Source: Mesorhizobium sp. J8
GTDB lineage: Bacteria; Pseudomonadota; Alphaproteobacteria; Rhizobiales; Rhizobiaceae
Assembly (NCBI RefSeq): GCF_016591715.1
Contig: NZ_AP024109.1
Coordinates: forward strand, 3,968,001 to 4,032,000
Direction of reading: 5' to 3'
DNA length: 64,000 nucleotides
The position numbers and the translations under genes are program-made. A model generated the notes under the pieces. It did not search any database and was not told the origin of the DNA. It was given only the letters and a program-made list of their open reading frames with translations. Of this stretch, positions 10,620-19,260 are shown one piece after another (positions within the stretch are counted from its first letter, which is position 1; each line of letters starts with the position of its first letter).

Positions 10620-11585
10620 TCAGAACCTGAAATTCGACATCTTGAACATGATGGCGTTGCCGAGCAGCAGCCAGATGATGGAGCCGCCCAGCATGTACCA
10701 GGTCTTCGGCACGTCCCAGACATCCTGGTAGAACTGCGGCATCAGCACCATGATGGCGGTGAACAGAAGCACCGGCACCGCGGTCAGGATGTAAGCCGAC
10801 ATGCGCCCTTCCGTCGAAATGGCGCGCACCTTGCGGCGCAGCTTGCCGCGATCGCGGATCGTCGCCGACAGGCCGTCGAGGATTTCGCGCAGGTTGCCAC
10901 CCGAACTGCTCTGGATCGACACCGCCGTGACGAACAGCGGCAGATCCTCATGGCCCACCCGGTCGAAGAGATTGTTCAGCGCGGAGACCAGATCGGAGCC
11001 GTAGGTCACCTCGTCGGCGACGACGCCGAACTCGGTGCCGATCGGATCGGCCATTTCGCGCGCCACCATGGCGATCGCCACCGGCACCGGATGGCCGGCC
11101 TTCAGGCCGCGCGTGATGAGCTCCAGCGCCTCGGGCAGCTGCATGCCGAACCGCTTGTGCCGGCGCTTGCGCATGAAGCGCATGACCATCACCGGCAGCA
11201 CCGGCGACAGCACGACGAACACGATGAGGCCAAACAGGAGCGGCAGGCCTTTCCAGATGCCGACCAGCGCCAGCGCGGCCGCCACTCCCGATGTGACCAT
11301 CAGGAATTTCGGCAGCGGCATGGTCATGCCGGACTGCGTGCGCAGGGCGTGGAAGCGGTCGAGGGAAAAGATGGAGGTCGTGCCGTCGATACCGCGCTCC
11401 TTGCGCAGTTGGATCAGCACCTGCTCCTGGCTGATCTTGTTCTCGGCGAGCTTCATCCGGCGGTTGATGGCCGTGCGCTTGTCGCTGCGCCCGGCATAGA
11501 GCAGATAAAGGCCCTCGGCGATCATGATGCCGGTGAGCGCCGCCGCGGCGTAGACGACGTAGACCGGGCTGAATCCCTCGAACAC
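10620..11585 (-). CDS. tadB: Tad pilus inner-membrane platform protein TadB
   Basis: This is a 321-residue protein of the GspF family, paralogous to TadC. It has an N-terminal span (VVYAAAALTGIMIAEGLYLL), a central pair of spans, a cytoplasmic domain with LPEALELITRGLKAGHPVP and QSSSGGNLREILDGLSATIRDR, and C-terminal spans. It partners TadC as the membrane platform. It starts 4 bases after the cpaF stop and ends 1 base before the tadC start, so translation is tightly coupled. Confidence 0.95.
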   Translation of the reverse strand: MFEGFSPVYVVYAAAALTGIMIAEGLYLLYAGRSDKRTAINRRMKLAENKISQEQVLIQLRKERGIDGTTSIFSLDRFHALRTQSGMTMPLPKFLMVTSGVAAALALVGIWKGLPLLFGLIVFVVLSPVLPVMVMRFMRKRRHKRFGMQLPEALELITRGLKAGHPVPVAIAMVAREMADPIGTEFGVVADEVTYGSDLVSALNNLFDRVGHEDLPLFVTAVSIQSSSGGNLREILDGLSATIRDRGKLRRKVRAISTEGRMSAYILTAVPVLLFTAIMVLMPQFYQDVWDVPKTWYMLGGSIIWLLLGNAIMFKMSNFRF

Positions 11586-11589
11586 CGGC

Positions 11590-13011
11590 CTAGTCCTGCG
11601 GCCGGCCGGGCTCGAAATACTTGCCCGGGAATTCGATGCCCATGTTGCGCAGATCCTCGAGGAAGCGTGGGCGGATGCCGGTCGCTTCGAAATGCCCGAG
11701 GATCCTTCCGTCTGCTTCCATGCCGGTGCGCACGAAGCGGAAGATCTCCTGCATCTGGATGACGTCGCCTTCCATGCCGGTCACTTCGGCGACGCTGGTC
11801 ACCTTACGCTTGCCGTCGGAAAGGCGCGTCAGTTGGACGATGATGTCGATGGCGCTGGAGATCTGGCTGCGGATCGACTGCACGGTCATCGGCATGCCGG
11901 TCATGCCGAGCATCTGTTCCAGACGCGAGATGGCGTCGCGTGGTGTGTTGGCATGGATGGTGGCCATCGAACCTTCATGACCGGTGTTCATCGCCTGCAG
12001 CATGTCGAAGGCTTCCTCGCCGCGGCACTCGCCGAGGATGACGCGGTCGGGGCGCATGCGCAGCGCGTTCTTGACGAGGTCGCGCTGCTTCAATTCGCCA
12101 TGGCCCTCGATATTGGCGGGGCGCGTTTCCATGCGCGCGACATGCGGTTGCTGCAATTGCAACTCGGCCGCGTCCTCGATGGTGATCAGGCGCTCGTCTT
12201 CCGGAATGAAGGCCGACAAGGCGTTGAGCATCGTCGTCTTTCCGGTGCCGGTGCCGCCGGAGATGATCGTGGTCTTCCGGGCATGCACCGCCGCCGCCAG
12301 CACCTCGGCCATGTTCTGGGTGATGGCGCCGAATTCGACCAGCTTGTGCAGGCCGAGCTTGTTCTTGGAGAATTTGCGGATCGACACCAGCGGCCCGTCG
12401 ACGCCGACCGGACGGATCGCCGCGTTGAAGCGCGAACCGTCAAGCATGCGGGCATCGACCATCGGCTGCGATTCATCGACGCGCCGGCCGACCGCCGCGA
12501 CGATTTTGTTAATGATTCGAAGCAGATGCGCCTCATCCTTGAATGGGATGTGGACCTGCTGCAGCTTGCCGCGCTTTTCGACGAAACAGTTCTCGTGGCC
12601 GTTGATCAGGATATCGTTGATCTCGGGATCCTTGAGCAGCGGCTCCAGCGGGCCTAACCCGACCATTTCATCGACGATGTCGTCGACCAGCGCGTCGAGC
12701 TCGGCGATGTTGATCGCCATCCGCTCCTCGCGCGTCTTTTCCGAGACGAATTCATGCACCTGCCGGCGCATTTCATCCCGAGGCAGCCGCTCCAGCGCCA
12801 CGAGGTTGATCTCTTCGAGCAGCATGCGGTGGATGCGCACCCGTGCGTCGAGCACCTTGTTGGCGCTCTTAGCGGGCGCGGCTTCAGGCTTCGGCGGCGC
12901 CGGTTTGCGGGTCGTCGGGATGATGACCGCGTTGTGCGTGACGGGCGCGGGTTCCGGCGCCCGCTGCGGGCGGACGTCACGGCTCTGCAGGTTGGAAAAG
13001 CGGCTGGTCAT
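11590..13011 (-). CDS. cpaF: Tad pilus assembly ATPase CpaF/TadA
   Basis: This is a 473-residue protein of the VirB11/PulE-type secretion ATPase family. It powers Flp pilus extension, and in some species retraction, at the cytoplasmic face. Walker A is SGGTGTGKTTMLNAL, an Asp box follows as ERLITIEDAAELQL, and Walker B/His box are RVILGECRGEEAFDM and GSMATIHANTPRDAI. A charged Pro/Ala-rich N-terminus precedes the N-terminal domain. Its start overlaps the 3' end of cpaE by four bases (ATGA-type), showing coupling. Confidence 0.96.
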   Translation of the reverse strand: MTSRFSNLQSRDVRPQRAPEPAPVTHNAVIIPTTRKPAPPKPEAAPAKSANKVLDARVRIHRMLLEEINLVALERLPRDEMRRQVHEFVSEKTREERMAINIAELDALVDDIVDEMVGLGPLEPLLKDPEINDILINGHENCFVEKRGKLQQVHIPFKDEAHLLRIINKIVAAVGRRVDESQPMVDARMLDGSRFNAAIRPVGVDGPLVSIRKFSKNKLGLHKLVEFGAITQNMAEVLAAAVHARKTTIISGGTGTGKTTMLNALSAFIPEDERLITIEDAAELQLQQPHVARMETRPANIEGHGELKQRDLVKNALRMRPDRVILGECRGEEAFDMLQAMNTGHEGSMATIHANTPRDAISRLEQMLGMTGMPMTVQSIRSQISSAIDIIVQLTRLSDGKRKVTSVAEVTGMEGDVIQMQEIFRFVRTGMEADGRILGHFEATGIRPRFLEDLRNMGIEFPGKYFEPGRPQD

Positions 13012-14222
13012 CCTGCCTTCCTCTTCAGCAAGCCCTTGCGCAGGCCGAACAGCGACTTCGATTTGACCGTGGTCTGGACGGCCTCCTCCGGCAGGATGAT
13101 CTTCTTCAGGTCGTTGACGACATTGGCGTTGGGGTCGATGGCATGCAGCGGCACGCCACGGTCGACCGCCTCGCGTACCAGCCGGTAATTGTTGGAGATG
13201 CCGCCGACGAAATGCTCGCCGAGTATCTCCTGGACGTCGGCCTGCTTGATGCCGCTGTCGAACATCTTCTGCTCGAAGCGGTTGACGATGACATTGGGCT
13301 TCACCTCCTTGCCGGCAGTCTCATAGACGGCCTGGATGAGACGCTGCGTATGGCGCAGGCACGGCACCGTCATCTCGGCGACGATGTAGAGCTTGTTCGA
13401 CCCGAGCAGCACCGTCTCGGTCCAGGGGAACCAGGTGCGCGGCATGTCGATGACGACATTGTCGAAATAGGCCGCCACGAGATCGAGCATGCGCACCACG
13501 ACATCGGTCTTGAACGAACGCATGTCGGACGGGCGCGTGGGAGCGGCAAGCACGCACAGACCGCTCGCATGCTTGGACAACATCACGTCAAGCAGTTGCC
13601 GGTCGAGGCGCTCCGGCTGGTTCTCGATTTCCGTGATATCGAAGCGCGGCTCGAGGTCGAGATATTCGGCGCAGGCGCCTTGCTGGAAGTTGAGGTCGAC
13701 AACGCATGTCGAGGCGCCGCGCGTCACCGAATGATGCAGTTGGAAAGCCGTCTGCAGGGCGAGCGTGGTGGTGCCGACGCCGCCGGCGGCCGGCATGAAT
13801 GTGTAGACGTGCGATTCGGTGTTCTCTTCCCGCCCCGGCCCTTGCAGCGCACGAATGACGGAACGCACGAGGTCGGCCGTGGTGATCGGCTTGACCAGGA
13901 AGTCGGCGACCTTGAGCTGCACCAGGATGCGCACCGCCGCCGCGTTGAACTCCTGGGTGACGACGACCACCGGAACGCTGCCTTCCAGCCGCCGCATGAC
14001 GCGCTGCAGCGACTCGATTTCCTCGAGCTTGGCCGCGTCCATGTCGACGATGACCGTGCCGAAGTCCGCTTCGAGGATTTCACCGCGCAGCTCGTTGACG
14101 CTCTTTTCCAGCGTCAGAAGCTCGATGACCTCGGAGGTCGCGAAAGCGGTCCGCGTGTCCTGCAGAAACGCCCTGTCCGTCGAAACGAGCAGTATCTTCT
14201 TTGTCTTGGTGCCAGATACCAT
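13008..14222 (-). CDS. cpaE: Pilus assembly protein CpaE/TadZ (MinD/ParA-like with receiver-like domain)
   Basis: This is a 404-residue protein. Residues of about 8-125 form a response-regulator-like domain (KILLVSTDRAFL, TVIVDMDAA, VADFLVKPITTADLV). Residues of about 135-390 form a ParA/MinD-type ATPase with a deviant Walker A, AAGGVGTTTLALQTA, and a downstream VVDLNFQQGACAEYLDLEP. TadZ proteins localise the Tad machine, often to a cell pole. It sits between the small lipoprotein gene (13 bases away) and cpaF (overlapping). Whether the receiver-like part is phosphorylated cannot be told. Confidence 0.94.
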   Translation of the reverse strand: MVSGTKTKKILLVSTDRAFLQDTRTAFATSEVIELLTLEKSVNELRGEILEADFGTVIVDMDAAKLEEIESLQRVMRRLEGSVPVVVVTQEFNAAAVRILVQLKVADFLVKPITTADLVRSVIRALQGPGREENTESHVYTFMPAAGGVGTTTLALQTAFQLHHSVTRGASTCVVDLNFQQGACAEYLDLEPRFDITEIENQPERLDRQLLDVMLSKHASGLCVLAAPTRPSDMRSFKTDVVVRMLDLVAAYFDNVVIDMPRTWFPWTETVLLGSNKLYIVAEMTVPCLRHTQRLIQAVYETAGKEVKPNVIVNRFEQKMFDSGIKQADVQEILGEHFVGGISNNYRLVREAVDRGVPLHAIDPNANVVNDLKKIILPEEAVQTTVKSKSLFGLRKGLLKRKAG

Positions 14223-14235
14223 CGGCGTCAGCCCA

Positions 14236-14514
14236 TCAGTTCGATGTGGTCGATGATGATGATGTGGTCGATGACGACCCGGAGCCGGCTTTCGCGCCGA
14301 CGGCAGCGCTCTCCGAACCCGGACGCTGGGCCGGCACCAGAAGCTTGGTGTTCTGCACGCCGTACTTCCATGGGTCGACCATCTGCATGGCGGTGTTGGA
14401 CGCCTGCGCGTTGCCCACTCCTGGCGTCACGCCTTCGGTGCGCACATAGTCGTCGCTGGTGCAGCCGCTCACGAACCCGGCCAGGAACAAGGAAATCCAA
14501 AGGGCGCTGCGCAT
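14236..14514 (-). CDS. Small lipoprotein in the pilus operon (position of cpaD)
   Basis: This is a 92-residue protein with a clear lipoprotein signal, SLFLAGFVSGC. The mature part includes GVGNAQASNTAMQMVDPWKYG and ends in a Ser/Thr low-complexity tail. It occupies the place where cpaD normally lies, between the secretin gene cpaC (gap 4 bases) and cpaE (gap 13 bases), but is less than half the length I expect for CpaD (about 220 residues). It may be a reduced CpaD, or one of the small rhizobial proteins with a G-A-A-N-A-Q-DPW signature that I recall from pilus loci. A role as an outer-membrane accessory of the secretin is inference. Confidence 0.7.
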   Translation of the reverse strand: MRSALWISLFLAGFVSGCTSDDYVRTEGVTPGVGNAQASNTAMQMVDPWKYGVQNTKLLVPAQRPGSESAAVGAKAGSGSSSTTSSSSTTSN

Positions 14515-14518
14515 GGCC

Positions 14519-15958
14519 TTAGTCCTTCGGCAGATCGAGGAAGTGGCCGGACGTGGTTGCGGCCACCGGACGGGCGGCGCTGCCGTCCGCCAGCGCCACC
14601 GGGCGCTTCGGCGCCGAGGCGTCCACTTCCTCGGTGTTGTTGAGGAAATAATCGGCGGGACTTGCCGGCTGGGTGCCGTCGGTCGGCTCGACCATCTTCT
14701 TCGAGGGATCGACCGGCTTGACCAGGTAGGGCGTGACGATGATGACCAGATCGGTCTCGCGCCGCTGATAGGATTTCGAGGAGAACAGCGGACCGAGCAC
14801 GGGCAACTTGCCGATCCCCGGCACCCGCGACGTCGTGATGTCGTTCTGCGACTGCAGAAGGCCGGCGATCATGAAGCTCTGGCCGTTCTTGAGGTCGACC
14901 GATGTCCGGGCGCGGCGCACGATGAAGGCCGGAATGGAAATGCCGTTGCTGACCTGGATGGAAGCGGACGGGTCGATCGAGGACACTTCCGGCGCGATGT
15001 CGAGGCTCACCAGCCCGTCTTTCAGCACCGTCGGCGTGAAATCCAGTCCGACGCCGTACTTCTTGTAGGTGACGCTGATCTTGCCATTGTCCTCGGAAAC
15101 CGGGATCGGGAACTCGCCGCCGGCAAGGAAGCTCGCCGTCTGGCCTGAACGCGCGATCAGGTTCGGCTCCGCCAGCCGGCGCGCCAGGCCGCGCTCCTCC
15201 AGCGCCTTGATGGCGATGTCGATCGAAATGCCGTTCGACAGCAGGCTGCCGATGATCTCGCCGGTCCCGGCGCCCGTCACGGTTCCTCCGTCGGGGTTCA
15301 GCACGACTTTGCGATTCCCGATGCCATAAGCGAAATTGGCGGCGTATTTGGCGCCGAGATCCTGACCGGCCTGACGGTTGATCTCGACGAAGCGGACGTT
15401 GAGCTGCACCTGCTGCGAGGACGAGATGTTGACCGAGTTGATGACTTCCTCGTTGCCGGAAAAGCGCGACGCGATCTTGCTGGCCTTGTCGGCGGCGACC
15501 GCATCGTCGGCCTCGCCTGACAGCACGACGCGGCCATTCGCCGAACCGACCTTGATCTTGGCGTCCGGCACGCTGGCGCGGATGGTGCTGGCAAGCTGGT
15601 CGGTATCCAGCGTCACCTCGATGTCGATGGTGCCGACGAGCTGCTTGTTCTGGTCGAACAGGGCGATACCCGTGGTCCCCAGATTGTTGCCCAGCACATA
15701 GAAGGACTTGTCGGTCAGCGGATTGACATTGGCGATCTCCGGATCGCCGATGACGATCTGGTAGAAGGCGGCGCTCGTCATGATCGTCTTCGGCTTGCCC
15801 TTGGCGACCTTGATCGAGGCGTTCTTGTTCGCCGAGACATAGACGACATCATTGCCGGCCCTTGCCGGCGCGGCGACGCCAAGCATTGCCGCCGCCAGCG
15901 CTATCGCGCCGAGAAGACGCCATCCCCCGGTCGTCCGAAATGCATCAAACCCGAACAT
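14519..15958 (-). CDS. cpaC: Tad pilus secretin CpaC/RcpA
   Basis: This is a 479-residue protein. The ATG at 15958 is chosen because a good signal peptide follows (LLGAIALAAAMLGVAAPARA); the longer open frame upstream runs antisense-like through cpaB. Residues of about 35-110 are the pilus/BON-like N-terminal domain (NVNPLTDKSFYVLGNNLGTT). The C-terminal half is a type II/III secretin with RSGQTASFLAGGEFPIPV, VGLDFTPTVLKDGLVSLDI and VPGIGKLPVLGPLFSS. It forms the outer-membrane channel for the Flp pilus. The tail after about residue 425 is Pro/Ala-rich and probably disordered. Confidence 0.95.
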   Translation of the reverse strand: MFGFDAFRTTGGWRLLGAIALAAAMLGVAAPARAGNDVVYVSANKNASIKVAKGKPKTIMTSAAFYQIVIGDPEIANVNPLTDKSFYVLGNNLGTTGIALFDQNKQLVGTIDIEVTLDTDQLASTIRASVPDAKIKVGSANGRVVLSGEADDAVAADKASKIASRFSGNEEVINSVNISSSQQVQLNVRFVEINRQAGQDLGAKYAANFAYGIGNRKVVLNPDGGTVTGAGTGEIIGSLLSNGISIDIAIKALEERGLARRLAEPNLIARSGQTASFLAGGEFPIPVSEDNGKISVTYKKYGVGLDFTPTVLKDGLVSLDIAPEVSSIDPSASIQVSNGISIPAFIVRRARTSVDLKNGQSFMIAGLLQSQNDITTSRVPGIGKLPVLGPLFSSKSYQRRETDLVIIVTPYLVKPVDPSKKMVEPTDGTQPASPADYFLNNTEEVDASAPKRPVALADGSAARPVAATTSGHFLDLPKD

Positions 15959-15987
15959 CTTGCCCCGTCCCCGCCGGTCCCCACCGG

Positions 15988-16929
15988 CTATTGCTGCAGT
16001 TCCTGCGGCGGTTCCCGGGAGGGAACCTTGTATTCCTCGACCTTTTCGCCGCGCGTCACGATCACCGTCTTGAATTTCGGCTCGTCGGATTCCTTCGTCA
16101 CCGCGCTGACGAGCGAGGCGGCGCTCGCCTGCGCCTTTGCGGCGGCGGAACCGCCGAAGGACGAGATGGTCGTGAGCCCGCCATTGCTGGCGCTGGCGTC
16201 GGCGGCGGACCGCAAGGACAGCGACAAGGTGCCGACGGTGCGGGCGAGCGCCACTTTCTGCGCCCCTTCGTTGGTCACTTCGATGGTCACCGAATTGGCG
16301 ACCTGCGGCTCGGTCTTGCGCTCGTCCGCGCCCTGCCCGACCGAAAGCACCTTGGCGTCGGCGACGACGACTTCGGACGTCACCGTCGAACCGGCCGCCC
16401 CCTGAGCATTCTTGGACACTTCCTGGATGTCCCCCGCGTCGCGTGTCAGCACGACGTCTACCCGGTCCCCGGGCGTGATGAAGCCGCCGACGCCGGCAAT
16501 CTCGTCGGTGCGGATCGTGACGGCCCGCATTCCCGCCGAGAGCATGTTGGAAAGGGTGGCGCGGCCGTTCGGTCCCGACAGCTTGGTGAGCAGAACCGGT
16601 TCGTTGACCTCGATCGGCGACAGCACGACCCGGCTGCCGTCGGCAAGCAGCTTGTCGATCGTCGGGAAAGCGCCTTGCGGCAGGGAATCCTGCGGCCACG
16701 GGATCTCTGCGAGTTGGGGCCTTGCGAGTTCCATGCCGTAGCGCAACGGCGCTTGAGCCACCACGATGGTCTTGAACTCGACCTTGGGTTGCTGTGGAGC
16801 TTCGACCGTGACGACCTTGACCTCGGACTGAGCCTTTGCCTGACTCTTGACCCAGAAATCCGCCGCAAAGATCGAGATCGCGCCGAAAACGGCGGCGATG
16901 CCGATCATGGTTATGGCCCTGCCCCTCAC
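15988..16929 (-). CDS. cpaB: Flp pilus assembly protein CpaB/RcpC
   Basis: This is a 313-residue protein. I place the start at the GTG at 16929 (translation VRGRAITMIGIAAVFGAIS...) because AGGGG lies about 8 bases upstream; the open frame continues further but looks non-coding. An ATG 7 codons later is the alternative. There is an N-terminal membrane anchor, then a SAF-type domain (YGMELARPQLAEIPWP, SRVVLSPIEVNEPVLLTKL) and the RcpC region with MRAVTIRTDEIAGVGGFI and PGDRVDVVLTRD. CpaB is a periplasmic partner of the secretin. It is the first pilus gene here, and no pilin or prepilin peptidase gene precedes it. Confidence 0.92.
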   Translation of the reverse strand: MRGRAITMIGIAAVFGAISIFAADFWVKSQAKAQSEVKVVTVEAPQQPKVEFKTIVVAQAPLRYGMELARPQLAEIPWPQDSLPQGAFPTIDKLLADGSRVVLSPIEVNEPVLLTKLSGPNGRATLSNMLSAGMRAVTIRTDEIAGVGGFITPGDRVDVVLTRDAGDIQEVSKNAQGAAGSTVTSEVVVADAKVLSVGQGADERKTEPQVANSVTIEVTNEGAQKVALARTVGTLSLSLRSAADASASNGGLTTISSFGGSAAAKAQASAASLVSAVTKESDEPKFKTVIVTRGEKVEEYKVPSREPPQELQQ

Positions 16930-17081
16930 AACGAAACCCCTGACGCCCGTGGTCTTTTGTTGGTTGGGCCTCACGCTAGGCGTTAATGTTAAAGAATCAG
17001 GAATCCCGAGGCATGGGGACCGCCCTATTTCGGCCGGCTTGGTTATCGAATGGTTTTGGAATAAGAGACAGTTTGATCCCT

Positions 17082-17096
17082 GAACGGAACAGGAAC
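17082..17096. promoter_or_regulatory. Putative LexA (SOS) box upstream of parE
   Basis: The sequence GAACGGAACAGGAAC is a perfect GAAC-N7-GAAC direct repeat, which reads GTTC-N7-GTTC on the other strand. This is the alphaproteobacterial LexA operator form. It lies 66 bases before the parE ATG, in the divergent region shared with cpaB. I infer damage-inducible control of parE. A single perfect match could arise by chance. Confidence 0.6.
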
Positions 17097-17162
17097 TCGT
17101 TCGCCCGCCAAAAGCGTGGCAGTATCGAGCCGTGATTCGCATTACCGGACGCTAGGCCCAGC

Positions 17163-19217
17163 ATGGACGACAGCAACGACCTCTTCGGCAAGATGGAAAA
17201 GCAGGCACAGCCGGTGCGCGCGCCCTCGCGCCCCGCCGATCCGCTGGTGCAGGCCGCGAAGCGCTCGACAGCCGCCCGTGACGGCAGCGAAAGCTACAGC
17301 GCCGCCGATATCGAGGTGCTGGAGGGGCTCGAGCCGGTGCGGCGCCGTCCGGGCATGTATATCGGCGGCACGGACGACAAGGCGATGCATCACCTGTTCG
17401 CCGAGGTCATCGACAATTCGATGGACGAAGCGGTGGCCGGCCACGCGACCTTCATCGACGTCGAGCTTTCCGCCGACGGCTTCCTGACCGTCACCGACAA
17501 TGGCCGCGGCATCCCGGTCGATCCGCATCCGAAATTCAAGAAGCCGGCGCTCGAAGTCATCATGACGACGCTGCATTCCGGCGGCAAGTTCGACTCCAAG
17601 GTCTACGAGACCTCCGGCGGCCTGCACGGCGTCGGCGTCTCGGTCGTCAACGCGCTGTCCGACCATCTCGAGGTCGAAGTCGCGCGCGGCCGCCAGCTTT
17701 ATCGCCAGCGTTTTTCGCGCGGCGTCCCGGTCAGCGGTCTGGAGCATCTCGGCGAGGTCCACAACCGCCGTGGCACCAGGACCCGCTTCCATCCCGACGA
17801 GCAGATCTTCGGCAAAGGTGCCAAGTTCGAGCCGGCGCGGCTTTATCGCATGACGCGCTCGAAGGCCTATCTGTTCGGGGGCGTCGAGATCCGCTGGACC
17901 TGCGATCCGTCGCTGATCAAGGACAAGGACCAGACACCCGCCAAGGCCGAGTTCCATTTCCCCGGCGGCCTCAAGGATTATCTCAAGGCGACGCTCGGCG
18001 ACGAGTTCCAGGTCACGCGCGAGGTCTTCGCCGGCAAGAGCGATAAGCAGGGTGGCCACGGTTCGCTGGAATGGGCCGTCACCTGGTTCGGTGGCGACGG
18101 CTTCCTCAACTCCTACTGCAACACCATTCCGACCCCCGAGGGCGGCACGCATGAAGCCGGCTTCCGCAACGTACTGACGCGCGGACTGCGAGCCTATGCC
18201 GACCTCATCGGCAACAAGCGCGCCTCGATCATCACCACCGACGACGTGATGATCTCGGCCGCGGGGATGCTGTCGGTGTTCATCCGCGAGCCGGAATTCG
18301 TCGGCCAGACCAAGGACAGGCTGGCAACGATCGAGGCGATGCGCATCGTCGAGAACGCCATCCGCGACCCGTTCGACCATTGGCTGGCCGACAATCCGCA
18401 GGAAGCCTCGAAGCTTCTCGAATGGGTCATCGCGCGCGCCGACGAGCGCGTGCGGCGCCGTCAGGAGAAAGAAGTCTCGCGCAAGAGCGCGGTGCGCAAG
18501 CTGCGCCTTCCCGGCAAGCTCGCCGATTGCACGCAGAATGCAGCCGCCGGCGCCGAGATCTTCATCGTCGAGGGCGACTCGGCAGGGGGTTCGGCCAAGC
18601 AGGCGCGCGACCGCGCCAGCCAGGCGGTGCTGCCGCTGCGCGGCAAGATCCTCAATGTCGCCAGCGCCGGAAACGACAAGCTTGCCGCCAACCAGCAGAT
18701 TTCCGACCTGATCCAGGCGCTCGGCTGCGGCACGCGCTCGAAATACCGCGACGAGGACCTGCGCTACGACCGTGTGATCATCATGACCGACGCCGATGTC
18801 GACGGCGCGCACATCGCCTCGCTGCTGATCACCTTCTTCTACCAGGAGATGCCGAACCTGATCCGCGGCGGCCATCTCTACATGGCCGTGCCGCCGCTCT
18901 ATTCGATCCGGCAGGGCGGCAAGGTCGCCTACGCCCGCGACGACGCGCACAAGGACGAATTGCTGCGCACCGAGTTCACCGGGCGCGGCAAGGTCGAGAT
19001 CGGCCGGTTCAAGGGTCTGGGCGAGATGATGGCCTCGCAGCTCAAGGAGACGACGATGGATCCGAAGAAGCGCACGCTTCTCAGGGTCGATGTGATCGAC
19101 GCCGAGCAGGCGACCAAGGATGCCGTCGACGCGCTGATGGGCACCAAGCCGGAGGCGCGTTTCCGCTTCATCCAGGAGCGCGCCGAATTCGCCGAGACGG
19201 ACGTGCTGGATATCTGA
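17163..19217 (+). CDS. parE: DNA topoisomerase IV subunit B
   Basis: This is a 684-residue protein of the GyrB/ParE type II topoisomerase family; it pairs with ParC to decatenate daughter chromosomes. The GHKL ATPase site includes the catalytic glutamate E81 and N85 in AEVIDNSMDEA, then DNGRGIPVD and SGGLHGVGVSVVNALS. The TOPRIM part has FIVEGDSAGGSAKQARDR and MTDADVDGAHI. The length and the N-terminal extension before the ATPase domain fit ParE rather than the longer GyrB. It is divergent from the pilus operon, with a LexA-like box in the shared region. Confidence 0.92.
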   Translation: MDDSNDLFGKMEKQAQPVRAPSRPADPLVQAAKRSTAARDGSESYSAADIEVLEGLEPVRRRPGMYIGGTDDKAMHHLFAEVIDNSMDEAVAGHATFIDVELSADGFLTVTDNGRGIPVDPHPKFKKPALEVIMTTLHSGGKFDSKVYETSGGLHGVGVSVVNALSDHLEVEVARGRQLYRQRFSRGVPVSGLEHLGEVHNRRGTRTRFHPDEQIFGKGAKFEPARLYRMTRSKAYLFGGVEIRWTCDPSLIKDKDQTPAKAEFHFPGGLKDYLKATLGDEFQVTREVFAGKSDKQGGHGSLEWAVTWFGGDGFLNSYCNTIPTPEGGTHEAGFRNVLTRGLRAYADLIGNKRASIITTDDVMISAAGMLSVFIREPEFVGQTKDRLATIEAMRIVENAIRDPFDHWLADNPQEASKLLEWVIARADERVRRRQEKEVSRKSAVRKLRLPGKLADCTQNAAAGAEIFIVEGDSAGGSAKQARDRASQAVLPLRGKILNVASAGNDKLAANQQISDLIQALGCGTRSKYRDEDLRYDRVIIMTDADVDGAHIASLLITFFYQEMPNLIRGGHLYMAVPPLYSIRQGGKVAYARDDAHKDELLRTEFTGRGKVEIGRFKGLGEMMASQLKETTMDPKKRTLLRVDVIDAEQATKDAVDALMGTKPEARFRFIQERAEFAETDVLDI

Positions 19218-19260
19218 ACGCCGTCCGGTCCATAACAGGCTCCGATATGGAGACGGGCAT

